Shown piece by piece: positions 1 through 7,303 of a stretch of DNA of 58,953 nucleotides. Location: assembly GCA_019240835.1 (NCBI GenBank), contig JAFAXQ010000197.1, forward strand, positions 1-58,953. The letters run 5' to 3'. The first letter of the stretch is position 1, and each line of letters opens with the position of its first letter. The notes beneath the pieces are model-generated. The model had not been told where the DNA came from, ran no database searches, and saw only the letters and a program-made list of their open reading frames with translations. This DNA is from Ktedonobacteraceae bacterium. GTDB taxonomy: Bacteria > Chloroflexota > Ktedonobacteria > Ktedonobacterales > Ktedonobacteraceae. Both the position numbers and the translations under genes were made by a program.

Positions 1-174
1 AACTCCGGCGTATAGGTCTTCTGAGTTTTCTGCATGCTCTCTTTCCTCCCTATAAGAATAGTAGATCCGAAGATTTCACTACTCTACAAAAGTGGTGAAA
101 GCTCACATGCCGATATCGCCGTCGCCTTAGAGCTCGCTTTGTATCAACTTTTGAATTGGTGAAAGGAGAACGCC

Positions 175-339
175 ATGAAGAAATCATGTGAAAGGAAAAA
201 GCTAGCCCACAGCCGCCAAGCATCACGGGCTAGCATCGAGATTGGTACCACACCTCAGCTAAGAAAGTGTGCTCACATGCATTCTAGCAGGCTGGTTCAC
301 AGCTTTCAAGCACTTCCACACAAGGAGGTGCTGTCATGA
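175..339 (+). CDS. Small basic protein, 54 aa, first gene of mobile element
   Basis: I do not recognise this gene. An ATG follows a strong ribosome binding site (AAAGGAG, seven bases before). The frame stays open for 54 codons and its TGA overlaps the start of the next gene by four bases (ATGA), as the next gene does in turn with its follower. This coupling is the main argument that it is translated. The product is Lys/Arg/His/Ser-rich with two cysteines and no clear domain. An 8-bp inverted repeat (201-208 with 227-234) lies inside it and could act at RNA level. It may be a leader peptide rather than a working protein. Confidence 0.45.
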   Translation: MKKSCERKKLAHSRQASRASIEIGTTPQLRKCAHMHSSRLVHSFQALPHKEVLS

Positions 340-536
340 ACGAACAGCAATGGGATGAGTACATGACCCTGCTTGCACAGTCCTCGGATGAGTCAACAGC
401 ACATTGCGTCTCTTGCTGGTATGAAGAGAACGGCGATACACCATTCCCTGCTGACGACTCTTCTAGCCTGTGTGGACCACACGCGCAAGCCACACGTGAC
501 GCCTACTATGGGCAAGCGGAAGGGGCGCAAGCATGA
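336..536 (+). CDS. Small acidic Cys/His protein, 66 aa
   Basis: This is a short acidic protein with a CVSCW pair near residues 24-28 and a CGPH motif near 46-49. The spacing fits a small zinc-binding fold, but no family is recognised. The ribosome binding site AAGGAGG lies eight bases before the ATG. The start overlaps the stop of the 54-aa ORF and its own stop overlaps the start of the PP-loop gene (ATGA at 533-536), so the three are probably translated together. It may be an accessory factor of the PP-loop protein; that is inference from coupling only. Confidence 0.6.
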   Translation: MNEQQWDEYMTLLAQSSDESTAHCVSCWYEENGDTPFPADDSSSLCGPHAQATRDAYYGQAEGAQA

Positions 537-1735
537 GAAACGAAAGCTTATGGGAAGGGGAGCGCCTGACGATGGAGCGCTCCCTGGCGCTTACCATAGA
601 GTCGCTGCAAGCCTATGGTCCCCTTTATCGCCATTGGGTGGTTGCCTACAGTGGGGGCAAAGATAGCACGCTCGTCGTTACACTGGTTGCATACCTCATT
701 GCATCAGGCGTGATCCAGGCCCCCGAAAGTCTGACGGTCCTGTATGCCGATACCCGGATGGAACTACCACCACTGCAAGCGGCGGCGCTGCTGGTCCTGG
801 GTGAGCTTCAAAAGCGCGGGGTAACCACCCGCGTCGTGCTTCCCCCGCTTGATGAGCGCTTCTTTGTCTACATGTTCGGGCGCGGGGTGCCTCCCCCAAA
901 GAACCGCTTCCGTTGGTGTACGCCACAGATCAAAGTAGAACCTATGGAGGCGGCACTTGCCGATCTGCGCCAAGCATACGGGGAAAAGTTCTTGATGCTC
1001 ACTGGTGTGCGCATCGGTGAGAGTGCAGCGCGGGATCAGCGCATTGCCCTCTCATGCTCAAAGGATGGGGCCGAATGTGGGCAAGGCTGGTTCCAAATGA
1101 AAACACCGGAGGCCGTTGCCGACGTGCTGGCCCCCTGTTTGCACTGGCGGGTGTGCCATGTCTGGGACTGGCTCACCTTCCATGCACCACACTACGGGTT
1201 CTCAACGCAGGCCATTGCAGAAGTCTATGGCGGCGATGAGAAAGAGGAGATCAATGCCCGTACCGGCTGTATCGGCTGCAACTTAGCATCCAAAGATGTC
1301 GCACTTGAGACGGTGCTGCGGCTTCCTCAGTGGCAGTACCTTGCGCCACTCAAGGGCTTACGACCGCTCTATGCGGAATTACTCAAACCACACTATCGGC
1401 TGCGCAAAGATGGCACCGACCGCTGCAAAGATGGACGCCTGGCAGCCAATCCAATGCGTATGGGACCGCTCACGATGGAGGCCCGTCGCTATGGCCTCTC
1501 ACAAGTGCTTGACATGCAAACACACGTCAATGTGGGAGCTGTGCAGCTGGGGCAGCCGTGTATCGATCTGATCAACACAGAAGAACATGCGCGTATTCTG
1601 GCGCTCATCGAGGCCAATATCTGGCCCGAACGATGGACGGGTCGTGAGATACGTGCCGATGTGCTCATTCCTCAAGTCGTCGCCGATGGCATTGTTCAGC
1701 CTTTGCTCTATGAATTGGAGGGAGGTGTCCTATGA
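533..1735 (+). CDS. PAPS reductase / DndC-like PP-loop protein
   Basis: This 400-aa protein belongs to the phosphoadenosine-phosphosulfate reductase family of PP-loop ATP pyrophosphatases. The PP-loop SGGKDST is at residues 40-46, YADTRMELP at 71-79, an RWCTPQIK segment at 127-134, GVRIGES...R at 159-170, and a TGCIGC cysteine pair at 245-249. With Cys129 these cysteines could hold an Fe-S cluster, as in DndC, the sulfur-transfer enzyme of DNA phosphorothioation. No other dnd gene is nearby. Lying inside a mobile element next to a helicase and an HNH nuclease, it more likely modifies nucleic acid than assimilates sulfate; the cysC/sat cluster is over 55 kb away. The start overlaps the previous stop by four bases, and its stop overlaps the next start. 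Confidence 0.8.
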   Translation: MRNESLWEGERLTMERSLALTIESLQAYGPLYRHWVVAYSGGKDSTLVVTLVAYLIASGVIQAPESLTVLYADTRMELPPLQAAALLVLGELQKRGVTTRVVLPPLDERFFVYMFGRGVPPPKNRFRWCTPQIKVEPMEAALADLRQAYGEKFLMLTGVRIGESAARDQRIALSCSKDGAECGQGWFQMKTPEAVADVLAPCLHWRVCHVWDWLTFHAPHYGFSTQAIAEVYGGDEKEEINARTGCIGCNLASKDVALETVLRLPQWQYLAPLKGLRPLYAELLKPHYRLRKDGTDRCKDGRLAANPMRMGPLTMEARRYGLSQVLDMQTHVNVGAVQLGQPCIDLINTEEHARILALIEANIWPERWTGREIRADVLIPQVVADGIVQPLLYELEGGVL

Positions 1736-3807
1736 GCGAACGTGAAGAAGATGCAGCCCTGCTTTCACACATGTTGCAAACCGATGGGTTACCAGGGGTG
1801 CTCGTCGGAAACCGACCGCTACGGGCGATGTCTCATGATGTGCTGCATCACTTGGTCCACACCAAGACGCCCATCTACGTTCGACATGGTGAGCTCGTGC
1901 GCATTGTACGCAAGGAGGATGGAACGCCTTTTATTGAAACCCTCTCCCAGGATGCCTTTAAAGGCATCCTGGCACGCGCTATGAACTTCGTGAAGCTCAC
2001 CGCCAAAGGCCCGCAACACGTCGCGCCACCTGATAACATCGTGAAAGATATCCTCTCTATCGGAGCATGGCCCTTTGCGCCGCTGGATAGCATTATCGAA
2101 TTTCCGGTGTTTCGACCTGATGGCACCCTCATTGATAGCCCTGGTTACGATGCAACAACACGGCTGGCATACGTGCCACTGCCGACCCTCAAAATCCCGC
2201 CCATTCCCAATCATCCCAGCGAGGAGGATATTGTCAATGCCATGACCGTCATTGATGAAGCGATTGGAGAATTTCCCTACCAGAACGAAGCCAGCTTCTT
2301 CAACGCCATTGGCTTACTGCTCACCCCACTCATTCGGCAATCCATCCGAGGGCAAGTTCCGCTGGCCCTCATTGATGCGACCCGTCCAGGCACCGGCAAA
2401 AGCTTACTAGCTGAAACCGTGGCGATGATAGCCACGGGGCGTAAAGCAGCGATGATGACTGCGCCCTATGATGACGATGAATGGCGCAAGCGCATTGCCT
2501 CAACGCTGGCAGAAGGCGCTACCATCATCACCATTGATAACATCAAGGCGCGCCTAGAAGCGGCAAGCCTGGACGCCGCGCTGACTTCCTCAGTGGTCAA
2601 AGAACGCGTGCTGGGACAGAGTAAAAACGGCATCTATCCACAGCGGGCCACCTGGATGGCAACGGGCAACAACATCCAGGTTGGCGGCGACTTGCCCCGG
2701 CGTACCTACTGGATACGTATGGATGCCCGCATGGATAAGCCCTGGACGCGTGGCGGCTTCAAGCACGACTTAGAGGAGTGGGTACCGGCCCACCGGGGCG
2801 AACTGATAGCCGCCTTGCTCACACTTGCGCGTGCCTGGTATGCAGCGGGGAGTCCTGCCGCCAAAGTTCCGCGCATGGGCAATTTCCAGTCGTGGGCCGA
2901 TACCATCGGTGGTATTCTTGCTCATAGCTGGTTTGGCAATGAAAGCCCCTTTCTAGGCAACCTGGACGCGCTCTATGAACAGGCTGACGACGACGCGATG
3001 CAATGGGCGGCATTCCTTCACGCTTGGCACGACCTCTACAAAGAACAAGAGGTTCCGGTCTCCCAACTGGCCAAGGATATCAAGAATGGCTCTTTTGATG
3101 GCGGGGATACGACCCTTGGCGTCGCTGGCCTCTACAATGCCCTGCCCGATGACCTCTCAGACATTCAAAAGGGCGACTTCAAGCGGCGGCTGGGTAAGGC
3201 ACTTGCCTCACGTGTGGGCAGTCTCTTTGACGAGAGCGGCTTGCACCTGGAGCGGGTACGAACTGATAAGCGCAGCGGAGTCGCCTACTGGCGGGTTGCA
3301 GATGTGCAGATTTCGCAGATTGCTATTCCCCAAAAGGAGGAAAATTTTACTACCAACACCCCTTTAGAGAGCTTGGGGGGCGGGGTGAGTGGGGATATTC
3401 CTTCTGAAAAAAGACCCTGGACGGAGGAAAACAAATCTGCAACATCTGCACATCTGCAAGGGATAGCAAGTCCAACCGTCGATGAACAAGGGTATCCTGG
3501 CTGGCAACATTTGCACCTCTTCGACTTCGTCATTAGTCCCAAAGGTGATGGCGTGATTGTGCAGAACTGGCCCCGGAGCGTGGGGGTTCGACTCAATAGC
3601 ACGCAGCTGGTGGTCTACTTTGAGCGGCGAGAAGACATCTTGCGTATCCGCCGCATCACGTATATGCCCCAGAGTCCCGACGAATGGCCCTACAATGACC
3701 CAGCATGGACGGATGAGAAGCTCTACCAAGAAGGCTATCCCACACGCCAGGAGTTACACTATGCGCCGCCTGAGAGCGGCAAGCAGACACCAGAGGAGGA
3801 TGCATAA
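1732..3807 (+). CDS. SF3-like replicative helicase/primase-type ATPase of mobile element
   Basis: This 691-aa protein has a central ATPase core. Walker A ATRPGTGKS is at residues 216-224, Walker B IITIDN at 265-270, a sensor-like MATGNN at 309-314, and a candidate arginine finger in DLPRRTYW at 320-327. The layout resembles phage or plasmid D5/VirE-like helicases that unwind a replication origin. The first 200 residues resemble no primase catalytic site that I can identify. The C-terminal 200 residues contain a low-complexity linker encoded partly by clusters of GCAGAT repeats (see repeat entries). It overlaps the PP-loop gene by four bases and abuts the HNH gene (TAA then ATG directly). It is probably the element's replication protein. 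Confidence 0.75.
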   Translation: MSEREEDAALLSHMLQTDGLPGVLVGNRPLRAMSHDVLHHLVHTKTPIYVRHGELVRIVRKEDGTPFIETLSQDAFKGILARAMNFVKLTAKGPQHVAPPDNIVKDILSIGAWPFAPLDSIIEFPVFRPDGTLIDSPGYDATTRLAYVPLPTLKIPPIPNHPSEEDIVNAMTVIDEAIGEFPYQNEASFFNAIGLLLTPLIRQSIRGQVPLALIDATRPGTGKSLLAETVAMIATGRKAAMMTAPYDDDEWRKRIASTLAEGATIITIDNIKARLEAASLDAALTSSVVKERVLGQSKNGIYPQRATWMATGNNIQVGGDLPRRTYWIRMDARMDKPWTRGGFKHDLEEWVPAHRGELIAALLTLARAWYAAGSPAAKVPRMGNFQSWADTIGGILAHSWFGNESPFLGNLDALYEQADDDAMQWAAFLHAWHDLYKEQEVPVSQLAKDIKNGSFDGGDTTLGVAGLYNALPDDLSDIQKGDFKRRLGKALASRVGSLFDESGLHLERVRTDKRSGVAYWRVADVQISQIAIPQKEENFTTNTPLESLGGGVSGDIPSEKRPWTEENKSATSAHLQGIASPTVDEQGYPGWQHLHLFDFVISPKGDGVIVQNWPRSVGVRLNSTQLVVYFERREDILRIRRITYMPQSPDEWPYNDPAWTDEKLYQEGYPTRQELHYAPPESGKQTPEEDA
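3298..3323 (+). repeat. Iteron-like cluster: three direct GCAGAT units
   Basis: Three GCAGAT units start at 3298, 3306 and 3315, each followed by a T-rich pair of bases. They lie inside the 3' part of the helicase gene. The same hexamer recurs in inverted orientation at 3435-3457 and direct at 4170-4245. Confidence 0.6.
3435..3457 (-). repeat. Iteron-like cluster: three inverted GCAGAT units
   Basis: On the plus strand ATCTGC occurs at 3435, 3444 and 3452, so on the minus strand this is three GCAGAT units with 8-9 bp spacing. It faces the cluster at 3298-3323 across about 110 bp. Confidence 0.6.
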
Positions 3808-4317
3808 ATGCCCATGGACATGTCACGTTACCCTTCCAACTGGCGCAAGGTTTCGCTCACCATTCGGCGTGTGGCTGGTTGGCGTTGCGAATGGTGCAAG
3901 ATCGAGAACGGTGCGCCGTTGCCAAGTGGACGAGCTGGCAAGGTGGTGCTCACCGTGGCTCATCTTGGCACCCCTTACGCTGACGGACGCCCTGGCAACA
4001 AGCATGATAAACACGACATTCGACGCGAGAACTTGGCGGCACTCTGCCAAGCGTGCCACTTGCGCTATGACCTGGATGAACTTATCCAACATGCACGCGA
4101 GACGCGCGGGCGCAAGAAGATTGAAAGTGCATTAGCATCGGGGCAATTGTTGTTGTTTGCTGATGGTTTGCAGATGTGCAGATTTGCCCCGCAGATTTGC
4201 CATTTTGTGAAGCCGCCTGTAGAGCGGTTCGCAGATTTCGCAGATTTGTTTTCCACTGATCGCCAAAAAAATTACTACCAGAAAATACGATATTGCCCAT
4301 GGAAGAAAACAGCTTAG
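3808..4317 (+). CDS. HNH endonuclease-like protein
   Basis: This 169-aa protein has an HNH-type zinc-finger nuclease pattern: CEWC at residues 27-30, AHL with the first catalytic-type His at 52, then a NLAALCQACH segment at 75-84 giving the Asn, the second cysteine pair and the last His. Such enzymes cut DNA, and in mobile elements often serve in replication or packaging. Its start directly follows the stop of the helicase gene. The last 45 residues are encoded by the GCAGAT repeat clusters (4170-4245) and look like read-through of a repeat rather than folded protein; the domain proper ends near residue 105. Confidence 0.75.
   Translation: MPMDMSRYPSNWRKVSLTIRRVAGWRCEWCKIENGAPLPSGRAGKVVLTVAHLGTPYADGRPGNKHDKHDIRRENLAALCQACHLRYDLDELIQHARETRGRKKIESALASGQLLLFADGLQMCRFAPQICHFVKPPVERFADFADLFSTDRQKNYYQKIRYCPWKKTA
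4170..4245 (+). repeat. Iteron-like cluster: five direct GCAGAT units
   Basis: GCAGAT units start at 4170, 4178, 4191, 4231 and 4240; four are followed by TT. They sit in the 3' end of the HNH gene, just before the recombinase gene, and match the units inside the helicase gene. A run of AT-rich sequence follows at 4246-4300. Confidence 0.6.
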
Positions 4318-4330
4318 AAGGAGATGCGCT

Positions 4331-5446
4331 ATGAAGCAATCGAGAAAGCGGCGCGGGAAACACTCAGAGAATGTTTCTTCCTCTGAAATTGTGCAAGCAG
4401 GCAGAAAGCGGGAGAAGCTTTCTTTGGATGATGCGTTGCATCTGTTTTTACTCTCTCGGGGTGCAGCGGGTTATACAGATGCAACAAAGAAAGACTATAA
4501 GGTAGTTATTGGTTTGTTTCTTCGGTATATACGTGAAACTTATCAGTATTCCTTTATAGAAGATGTTACTGAGACAAATATTCTTGAGTGGCTCGCTTAT
4601 CTGCAAGGGGCAACCAGCGAGCGCGGACGTCCGTTTAGCAGTCGCTCTATCGAAACCTATAGCACTGATGTGTCAATATTCTTCAATTGGTTGTTCCAAC
4701 ACAAGCATATATCGGTTAACCCGATGTCCACGGTAAAGCATCCAAAGGTGGAGAAGACGCTTTTTCGTTTGTTTACCGAAGACGAATTGAAGGCATTGGA
4801 CACTGCGTGTGGTCGTGCAGCTAAGGGAAAAGCGCTTACAGAGGATGAGCGTAAAGCGTTGACGGCTCGTGATCGTGCGTTTCTTTGGTTGCTGCTTTCA
4901 ACGGGGATACGTGTCTCTGAAGCTTGTGGGTTGTTGTTTTCTGATATTGATTGGAAGGAAGAGATGATCTATGTTCAGGGAAAAGGGAAAAAGGAGCGTC
5001 GTATTCCTTTCGGGAAAGTAGCGAAACAGCATCTTGATACCTATGTGCGATATTGGCGTGGAGAACCTTTTGAGAAAGTGAGACCTGATGATCATGTGTT
5101 TCTTGGTGCCTTTGGTGGGCCACTGACTTCTAATACTGCATGGAGGATTTTTGCGCGACTCAAACAGGTCGCAGGTATCACGGATAAGCGGGTAAGCCCC
5201 CATACGTGCCGCCATTGGTTCGCTGTGAATGCAATTAAGAGGGGCATGCCGACAGTCGTTCTCAAAGATATATTGGGCCATGGAAGTTGGGATATGATTG
5301 AGATCTATGTACGTTTGGCAGAGCAGGATTTGAAGGAGTCGTACACCCAGTTCTCTCCTGTGGATGCGCTAGATATGCATCGCTATCCTAAGGGAAGGCG
5401 TGCTCAATTGCGTGACTGGCGTAACTCACGTAAGCGGAATACATAG
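4331..5446 (+). CDS. Tyrosine recombinase / phage-type integrase
   Basis: This 371-aa site-specific recombinase has a SAM-like N-terminal core-binding region (about residues 32-130) and a C-terminal catalytic domain. Visible catalytic residues are Arg194 (TGIRVSE), Lys219 (GKGKK), His291 and Arg294 (HTCRHWF), His317 (LGHGS) and Tyr326 (EIYVRL), so it looks active. It would insert or excise the element, or resolve its dimers. AGAAGGAG precedes the ATG. The codon use appears more AT-rich than that of the three genes upstream, suggesting separate ancestry. It is the last gene of the element, and the chromosomal-type phosphoesterase follows on the other strand. Confidence 0.92.
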   Translation: MKQSRKRRGKHSENVSSSEIVQAGRKREKLSLDDALHLFLLSRGAAGYTDATKKDYKVVIGLFLRYIRETYQYSFIEDVTETNILEWLAYLQGATSERGRPFSSRSIETYSTDVSIFFNWLFQHKHISVNPMSTVKHPKVEKTLFRLFTEDELKALDTACGRAAKGKALTEDERKALTARDRAFLWLLLSTGIRVSEACGLLFSDIDWKEEMIYVQGKGKKERRIPFGKVAKQHLDTYVRYWRGEPFEKVRPDDHVFLGAFGGPLTSNTAWRIFARLKQVAGITDKRVSPHTCRHWFAVNAIKRGMPTVVLKDILGHGSWDMIEIYVRLAEQDLKESYTQFSPVDALDMHRYPKGRRAQLRDWRNSRKRNT

Positions 5447-5476
5447 AATTAAATTGTAACAATACCTAATTTTGTG

Positions 5477-5505
5477 CTCGATTATCGGCAAATACGATAA
5501 TCGAG
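5477..5505 (+). terminator. Inverted repeat after the recombinase gene
   Basis: A perfect 10-bp stem (5477-5486 with 5496-5505) and 9-base loop lie 30 bp after the recombinase stop, followed by TATTTGTG. It could be a terminator with a weak T-tract, or part of the element's recombination site, since it sits at the element edge. Confidence 0.45.
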
Positions 5506-5586
5506 CTATTTGTGTTGTCTGTAGATTGGCTTGTGGAGCGCCTTTGTAGTACCAGGTAAACTTGATAAGCACAATTTAATCTCTTT

Positions 5587-7080
5587 TTATAGTTCACCTG
5601 TTACAGGATCAAGGAAAAGCTTGTCGGCACCATGAGAGAACGTGAACAGATTGTTCAGGGTTCCCGCAGTCGCATCAAACGACTGGTCCCCAATACGCCC
5701 TAGATTCCAATTGTCCTCAATAAAACGTAAGATCGAAGTTTGGCTGGTGATCGAGTGGTCAACGAAGTTCGTGCGAGCATAGGGTGAGATGACCATCAAG
5801 GGCAGTCGCGGACCCAGGCCACAACGGTCCTGATAGGCTCCTGCTTTGGTAGTACCGCACAACCCTGTTCCGGCAAGCGCATCGTTGGTAGGGTCACTGG
5901 ATGGGCTGACAATAGGCCCCATCTGGTGATCGTACCAGCCGTCAGAGTCATCATAGGCGATAATGACCGCCGTGTGTGCCCACTCAGGTCGCTTTTGCAG
6001 ACGGTTGAGCGTATCCACAAGGAAATGCTGCTCGTCGAGAGGATCGGAGTAGCCAGCGTGCCCATCCTGGTACTTCGCAGCCTTAAGGAAGCTCACAGCA
6101 GGCATGCGACCTGCATTTACCGCCGCCCAGAAGGAGGACAGGTCGTACTGATGCTTAGCCTGGTCAGTCTTGCCAACCATTGCAACAGACGTTGGTGGTA
6201 GATGGTTGGGATTAGCAGTCGATTGATAGTACTGGAACGGTTCGTGGTGGGCACTATAGTCAGTGACCGTTGCACCACCTACGTTGACATGCGAGCTGCC
6301 ACACACAACTTTGCCCCCAGCGGTCGAAGAAGGCGTGAAGCCACCTTGGAACCAGCCCCAAGTGACACCCTTCGCATTCAACAAGTCGCCTACATTCTTA
6401 CCCGTCATGGCGACTGTCGTGCCCGTGGAGCAAGCATCATAGGAAGGATCGAGGTCGCCAATAATCGTTCCCTGAGATACTGCACCTGCGGCTGAAGCGG
6501 GTTGTGCTCCGTGGGTCTGACCAGCGATCAGATTGAGCGCACCAGGGGTGGATGGTCCAAAGGTGCTACCGTAGGAGTTATCGCTCATCGCGAAGTGTTG
6601 TGCGTAGTTCCAGAGTGCAGTGACGGTATTGCCGTCATAGTAGTCCATCACAGTGGACTTGCCGCTTTTGCAGCCAGGACCTGCGACTCCCGTTTCCTGC
6701 ACAAAGCGGTCCATCAAGCCATGATCGAACGCTTTCTGCTCAGCAGTGTAGTCGTGATCCTGGTCACAAGTTATCGCCTGAGAACGGTCGAGTCGACTGG
6801 GATTGGCCAGGTTGGGATTGTTGGTAAGCAATGCATCGCTCAATCCGTTGACTGATGGGGTTGTGGCTGCCGCTTTGAAGGCTGGCTCGCCAGCAGGATT
6901 AAGCGCATTGGGATAGGTACCAAAATAATGGTCAAATGACACATTTTCCTGAAAGATAACGACCACGTGCTGGATGGGCATGGTCGCCTGTGTCTGGCCT
7001 GCTGCTGTCGCAGCGAGAGTCCCAATAAGCATGATCTCTAGAGTCAGGACGATCATCGTCCTGTTAATCAATAGCCGCAT
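5587..7080 (-). CDS. Secreted phosphoesterase family protein (phospholipase C / acid phosphatase type)
   Basis: This 497-aa protein begins with a hydrophobic signal-like segment (about residues 8-28), so it is probably exported. It carries the phosphoesterase-family opening HVVVIFQENVSFDHYFGTYP, with the Glu-Asn pair that binds metal, a GPSTPGALNLIAG segment holding the likely nucleophile Thr or Ser, and AYDDSDGWYDH with metal-ligand aspartates near the C-terminal third. Families with this layout include phospholipase C and AcpA-like acid phosphatases; the substrate cannot be told. A GAAGGAAG ribosome binding site precedes the ATG. Three evenly spaced repeats upstream (7144-7195) suggest control by a response regulator, possibly the phosphate regulon. 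Confidence 0.85.
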   Translation of the reverse strand: MRLLINRTMIVLTLEIMLIGTLAATAAGQTQATMPIQHVVVIFQENVSFDHYFGTYPNALNPAGEPAFKAAATTPSVNGLSDALLTNNPNLANPSRLDRSQAITCDQDHDYTAEQKAFDHGLMDRFVQETGVAGPGCKSGKSTVMDYYDGNTVTALWNYAQHFAMSDNSYGSTFGPSTPGALNLIAGQTHGAQPASAAGAVSQGTIIGDLDPSYDACSTGTTVAMTGKNVGDLLNAKGVTWGWFQGGFTPSSTAGGKVVCGSSHVNVGGATVTDYSAHHEPFQYYQSTANPNHLPPTSVAMVGKTDQAKHQYDLSSFWAAVNAGRMPAVSFLKAAKYQDGHAGYSDPLDEQHFLVDTLNRLQKRPEWAHTAVIIAYDDSDGWYDHQMGPIVSPSSDPTNDALAGTGLCGTTKAGAYQDRCGLGPRLPLMVISPYARTNFVDHSITSQTSILRFIEDNWNLGRIGDQSFDATAGTLNNLFTFSHGADKLFLDPVTGEL

Positions 7081-7129
7081 TAAGAACTTCCTTCCTTCCG
7101 TTGATCAGGAAAGCCTCCTGTCAATCAGC

Positions 7130-7195
7130 ATGCTAACACATCCATGTTAAATGCAGGCACGCCTATGTTAAATACAAGAGCTAACATGTTTAAAT
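7130..7195 (-). promoter_or_regulatory. Three ATTTAACAT-type repeats at 21-bp spacing upstream of phosphoesterase
   Basis: On the plus strand ATGTTAAAT occurs at 7144-7152 and 7165-7173, and ATGTTTAAAT at 7186-7195: starts exactly 21 bp apart, two helical turns. A related ATGCTAAC lies at 7130. The pattern resembles binding sites of OmpR/PhoB-type regulators that bind direct repeats cooperatively on one DNA face. The phosphatase-type gene downstream makes phosphate control a reasonable guess. Confidence 0.5.
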
Positions 7196-7234
7196 ATTAG
7201 TTAAGGGGTTACGGCGCTAGCAAATTAAAATGGC

Positions 7235-7273
7235 AGTGTTCTTTGCAGACTGAAGAGAACTGCAAAGAACACT
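7235..7273 (-). terminator. Rho-independent terminator after hflX
   Basis: A perfect 14-bp inverted repeat (7235-7248 with 7260-7273) with an 11-base loop lies 31 bp after the hflX stop. Read on the minus strand it is followed by a T-rich stretch (CATTTTAATTT). Confidence 0.75.
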
Positions 7274-7303
7274 ACCACTCATTACAAAAGTAAGCACTGC
7301 AGT

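Noticed and set aside
533-1735. PAPS reductase as part of the sulfate-assimilation pathway of the cysC-sat cluster
   Set aside because: It is at the opposite end of the window, inside a mobile element and translationally coupled to element genes. Its cysteine pattern looks DndC-like.
3557-4135. 192-aa frame across the helicase-HNH junction
   Set aside because: It overlaps two genes with clear motifs, is Arg/Cys-rich nonsense, and lacks a ribosome binding site.
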